From JBEDUK01 sp963781595 (GTDB lineage: Bacteria > Actinomycetota > UBA4738), in NCBI GenBank assembly GCA_963781595.1, contig CAWAGG010000001.1, positions 62,001-126,000 of the forward strand: a stretch of DNA of 64,000 nt. The letters are read 5' to 3'. The notes under the pieces were generated by a model. The model ran no database searches and had not been told where the DNA came from. It was given only the letters and a program-made list of their open reading frames with translations. The first letter of the stretch is position 1. Each line of letters opens with the position of its first letter. Positions 60,496 through 64,000 of the stretch are shown piece after piece. A program made the translations under genes and the position numbers.

Positions 60496-60899
60496 TCAGC
60501 GAGCCGAGCCGTTGGCGATCCCCAGCCCGCGGTTCTCGACCCGCGGCGAGCGGTCGTCGCTGCCTTCCAAGGCGGCCTCCACGTCGTAGCCGAGGGCGAG
60601 CGCGACGCACGGCGCCGCCGAGACCACCCGGGGAAGCCCGACCGTCGGTGCCACGGCAATCAGCACACCGACGATCTCGTCATCGGTCGCTCCCGCAGCG
60701 CGGGCAGCTTCCACGTCCGCCTGGTAGCAACGGGCGGCGCGCCCAGCGAGAGCGTGGCCGCCAATCCCACAAGGGCATGCACCTTCGGATCCAGGCTCGA
60801 GGCTTCGACGGTGCGCCCGTCGATACGCAGGACCGCCGAGATGAACGCCTCGTCCTTGAGCGCGAGGCAGCGGAGCGCGTGCTCGTGGGCGGGTTCCAT
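60496..60899 (-). pseudogene. Carboxymuconolactone-decarboxylase/AhpD-like protein, one frameshift
   Basis: ATG 60899 with GAGGAGGG upstream. The first frame reads HEHALRCLALKDEAFISAVL and LDPKVHALVGLAATLSLGA. After a shift near 60,730 it continues YQADVEAARAAGATDDEIVG, VLIAVAPTVGLPRVVSAAP and ALALGYDVEAALEG. This is the CMD fold. The usual C-x-x-C of AhpD is reduced to one Cys at the break (CYQADVE, preceded by Arg-Ala), so peroxidase activity is doubtful. About 134 codons. Palindromic site 12 lies 75 nt upstream and faces it. Confidence 0.72.
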
Positions 60900-60974
60900 G
60901 GATCCCTCCTCGGCACCGTCGCGTGATGGAGCAGCTGGCCGTGTCCATGACACCGCGCTCCGCGGGTGGAGGCA

Positions 60975-60991
60975 TCATCCACACCGGATGA
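60975..60991. promoter_or_regulatory. Palindromic regulon site 12
   Basis: TCATCC-ACACC-GGATGA, 12 of 12 consensus positions and a perfect 6-bp inverted repeat. On the minus strand it continues TGCC and faces the AhpD-like gene, 75 nt away. It also lies just beyond the 3' end of the MalT-like regulator. Confidence 0.7.
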
Positions 60992-61045
60992 ATCTGCGCC
61001 GTCGATCGCCGCGACCCCAGCGCGCCGGGATCGAGGCGGTCAGGC

Positions 61046-63321
61046 TCAGGCGCCGAGCAAACCGAGCTCGCGGGCGCGCTCGACCGCGCCGCCCCGCGAG
61101 TTCGTGGCGAGCTTCCGGTAGACCGAGATCGCCTGCGTCTTGACCGTGTTCGGCGACACGTACAGTCGCGCACCGATCTGACGGAACGAGAGATGGGTCG
61201 CGAGCAGAGGGAGCAGTCGGAGTTCCGCGGTCGTCAGGGTTGCGGAGCCGCTGCCGGCCGCCCGCATCGTCGCAAGGTACGCACGGAGCTCTTCGGCGTC
61301 CGCGCGAAGGACCCCCAGGTCGGGATGGCGGCGCAGGATCTCGTCGACCTCACCGAGCAGGACCCGCGCCCCGAGGGATCGGCGAGCGCCACGTAGAGCC
61401 TGGCGTTCTCGAGCAAGGTCATCACGGAGAGCCACGGGACGGCGTGGGTCAGCAATGGACGCAACCGGTGCGCGCTGGCCAGGTGCTCCCGTGCACGGCC
61501 AGGGTCACCGAGGTGCGCCGCGACCCGTGCCGTCGCGACGAAGGCGATCGCGCTCGTCATGTAGCCATCGAGCCGCCAGCGGCACACGACGTCGATAGCG
61601 GCCTCGGCGAACGATCGTGCGCGGAGCCAGTCGTCCCGCCCGATGGCGATGAACGCGCGCGCCGCGAGCGCCACGGTGGCTGCTCCGGTCGCGGTCGAGT
61701 GGGTCGCGGTCTCCGCCGCCTCCGCGAGGATCGCGTCGGCGTCGTCGACCTCCCGCTCCAGCAGGTGCGACACCGCGAGCGTCACGAGCGCCATCGGTCG
61801 AAGGGGGCTCGAATCCGAGAGACCGTCGACGGCGGCCGTCCCGTCCACGCGCATGCGATCGGGTCCGTCCCGGCAGAGCAGCGCGTCGAGCCCGGCGACC
61901 CAGGAGGCGACGGTGGCGCTGCCGTCGGGCGCCGGCTCCTCGAGCACGCCGCGCCTCGCGGCGCCGGCCCATCGCTCCGCCGCAGCCGGATCACCGGTGA
62001 GCGCGTGCATCGACGCCCCGAGGACGGCGGCCGCCGGGTGGCGGTCGATCAGCCCGTCCTCCTCGAGCCATGCGCCCCACCGCCGAGCGGTCTCCAGGCG
62101 CCCCTCGCGGTACGCCGGCAACCCAGCGACCACGAACAGCTGCGCGAACCGCTCCCCGTCACCGCTCGCTCGGGCATGGACGATCGCGTCCTCCGTGAGG
62201 CCGTTCTCCTGACACCAGACCGCAGCCCGTCGATGCAGTCCTCGCTGCTCGTCGGCGTCGACGGTTCGGTCGAACTCCGAACGCAGCATCGCCCGGAACA
62301 TGTGGTGGTAGCGGAACCACCGGCCCTGACGGTCGAGCGGCATCAGGAACAGGTTCCGCTGCGACAGCGACGTGAGGGAGATTGCCGAACCCGTGGTCTC
62401 GAGGATCGCGTCGCACAGCGGCCCGCTCATGCGATCGAGGATCGAGGTCAGCGTCAGGAACCGTGCGTCCTTCGCAGGGAGCTGCGATAGCACCTCCGAC
62501 CGGAGGTAGTCGGCGACGTAGCGATCGTCCGCGGCGAACCGCGCCGGCGTGACGGCGGACAGCGCACGGTCCCGGAAGGACAGCGCGGTCAGGTACAGGC
62601 CCGCTGGCCATCCTTCGGTGACCCGGTTCAGGTGGGCGACGTCCGCACGGGATGCCTCCACGCCGGCGCCTCGCAACAGCATCTGCGCAGCGCCGTCGTC
62701 GAGCGCCAGATCGGCCGGACCGACCTCGACGAGGTGCCCGCGAGCCCGGAGCACGGCCGCGCGCACGGGCAGCTTGGAGCGACTGATCAGCACGAGCTGC
62801 ACGCCGTTCGGGAGCCGCTCGGTCAAGTCGCTCAGCGCGTCCTTCGAGGGGCGGCGACGGAGGGCGTGGACGTCGTCGATCACCAAGAGGATCGGCGCAC
62901 CGAGCGACGACAGCGCGGCCACGAGCACGGGAACCAGGGCCACACCGGGCAACGGGGTCGGGGCGCGGAGGACGTCCACGACGGAAGTATCGATCGGGGC
63001 GACACGACCGACGCTCGCGGCGACGGAGGCCAGGAACACCACCGGATCGTTGTCGGTCTCGTCGAGCGACAACCATGCGACGCCCCGCGGGTCCACCTCG
63101 GCCCACTGAGCGACGAGCGTGGTCTTCCCGTAGCCGGTGGGAGCGATCACACCGATCACGGGAGCGGTCGTGCCACGCAGACGGTCCACCAGGTCGGTCC
63201 GGGGGACGGCGCCCCTGCGCGTGATCGGCGGAGCGATCCTCGCACCGACCAGGTCGATCACGGCCGCCGCGCTTCCCCCCCGCGCGGGCGACGTTCGGAT
63301 TCGCGAACCGGTTCGGCTCAT
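61046..63321 (-). pseudogene. MalT-like LuxR-family ATP-binding regulator, one frameshift
   Basis: From ATG 63321: a STAND/NB-ARC-type ATPase with Walker A APTGYGKTTL (about residues 60-69) and ILLVIDDVHALRRRP as Walker B, GWPAGLYLTALSFRDRAL, RFRYHHMFRAMLRSEFDR, then a long TPR-like helical region. Near 61,375 the frame shifts by one base. It then gives GEVDEILRRHPDLGVLRAD and the C-terminal LuxR HTH (LTTAELRLLPLLATHLSFRQ, SPNTVKTQAISVYRKLATN). About 758 codons in all. The true protein would be a MalT-type activator. It is flanked by palindromic sites 12 and 13, which makes it the leading candidate regulator of this region (inference). Confidence 0.8.
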
Positions 63322-63394
63322 CCGACACGACCCTACCGGCTCAGGCTCCCGACCGACACGCCCGGATGGACCGGTGATCGCGGGCCGGGACGTC

Positions 63395-63411
63395 TCATCC
63401 GGTTCGGACGA
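63395..63411. promoter_or_regulatory. Palindromic regulon site 13
   Basis: TCATCC-GGTTC-GGACGA, 11 of 12 consensus positions, followed by TGC. It lies 93 nt before the DUF2252 gene at 63505 and 73 nt from the divergent LuxR start at 63321. Confidence 0.6.
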
Positions 63412-63504
63412 TGCGCCCCGAAGGCCCGAAACCGGATGATGTTCGTGCATCTCCGGCCGAGACGGTGCCGGCGACCGGTCGAACGATCGAAGGGGGTCGG
63501 TGTC

Positions 63505-64000
63505 ATGGCTGTGAAACGGGTCGCGCACCCGAGCGTCGACGAGCGCACGGCACGAGGGAAGGAAGCGCGCACCGAAACGCCGCTGTCGGCGCACGCCGGG
63601 TGGGAAACAGGAAAGGATCGCCCGGACCCGGTCGCCTTGCTCGAACAGCAGAACACGACGCGCGAACCCGACCTGGTGCCGGTGCGGCACGGCCGCATGA
63701 TGGTCTCGCCGTTCACCTTCTACCGGGGCGCCGCGAAGATCATGGCCTCGGACCTGTCGCGCACGCCGAACGCCGGGCTGACCACCCAGCTCTGCGGCGA
63801 CGCGCACCTGTCGAACTTCGGTGTGTTCGCCTCGCCGGAGCGGCGCCTTGTGTTCGACGTCAACGATTTCGACGAGACGCTCCCCGGACCCTTCGAGTGG
63901 GACGTCAAGCGCATGTCGGCGAGCTTCACGATCGCTGCGCGCAACAACGGCTTCTCGAAGGGCGATGCGCGAGCCGTCACCCAGGCGTCCGCCAGGTCCT
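63505..64000 (+). CDS. DUF2252 protein, N-terminal part (runs off the right edge)
   Basis: ATG 63505 with AGGGGG upstream; 165 codons are visible and there is no stop before the window ends. Seen: PDPVALLEQQNTTREPDLVP, VRHGRMMVSPFTFYRGAAKI, LCGDAHLSNFGVFASPERRL, VFDVNDFDETLPGPFEWDVK and RMSASFTIAARNNGF. These blocks are diagnostic of DUF2252, a kinase-like-fold family of about 430-470 residues. GDAHLSNFG and DVNDFDE look like the catalytic and metal-binding motifs of aminoglycoside-phosphotransferase-like kinases. The substrate is unknown. It is placed in the regulon by site 13. Confidence 0.88.
   Translation, partial: MAVKRVAHPSVDERTARGKEARTETPLSAHAGWETGKDRPDPVALLEQQNTTREPDLVPVRHGRMMVSPFTFYRGAAKIMASDLSRTPNAGLTTQLCGDAHLSNFGVFASPERRLVFDVNDFDETLPGPFEWDVKRMSASFTIAARNNGFSKGDARAVTQASARS

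Noticed and set aside
30984..63411. Prophage, integrative element or genomic-island borders around the regulon region
   Set aside because: No integrase, transposase, tRNA-associated direct repeat or phage structural gene was seen.
63433..63438. A second GGATGA half-site near site 13
   Set aside because: No matching left half at the required spacing.

Overview
This 64 kb window is high-GC bacterial DNA. It most resembles an uncultured Actinomycetota member. It has a mycothiol-type DinB/maleylpyruvate-isomerase-like protein, a Ddn-type (F420-binding family) nitroreductase domain, three large ATP-binding LuxR regulators, a PAC2-family protein and many leaderless-looking starts. No rRNA, tRNA, CRISPR array, insertion sequence or phage module was seen. 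Assignment below phylum is not possible by eye, and a related high-GC phylum is not excluded.

Left part (about 1-30.5 kb) is ordinary chromosome: a truncated sugar dehydrogenase, a Tat-exported repeat protein, a class V aminotransferase, two tandem LAL/LuxR regulators (each with a TATAAT box five bases before its ATG), a Ddn-Rieske fusion, an M20 peptidase, sensor kinases, a divergent YchF-like GTPase and a GAF/GGDEF/HD-GYP c-di-GMP enzyme split by a frameshift. These are followed by a PAC2 protein, a VIT1/CCC1 transporter, 6-phosphogluconolactonase, MarR and TetR regulators, an ABC exporter, a uracil-DNA glycosylase and a small acyl-CoA operon.

Right part (about 30.8-63.5 kb) is different: many small stress-type envelope proteins (five DUF1269/glycine-zipper paralogues, two SHOCT proteins, two DUF6325-like proteins), an aquaporin, a cyclopropane-fatty-acid synthase, two cytoplasmic-looking Cys-type sulfatases, a radical-SAM sulfatase maturase with a SEC-C tail, a PqqD/RRE-like methyltransferase, an MFS exporter, a K+ channel, an AhpD-like protein, a MalT-like LuxR regulator and a DUF2252 protein running off the right edge.

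The strongest unexpected signal is a 17-bp palindrome, TCAYCC-N5-GGRTGA, found 13 times between 30,984 and 63,411. Every copy matches at 11 or 12 of 12 fixed positions, every copy is intergenic, and each lies 71-129 nt upstream of a start codon, with an outer TGC-like extension usually facing that gene. I found no copy left of 30.9 kb. The cluster therefore looks like one co-regulated stress regulon. The MalT-like LuxR protein at 61,046-63,321, flanked by two copies, is the natural candidate regulator (inference).

About a dozen genes are interrupted by single-base frameshifts, densest at 41-44 kb and 55-60.5 kb. Because protein similarity continues cleanly in the next frame, assembly indels are as likely as true decay. 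These genes are marked as pseudogenes with the break described.
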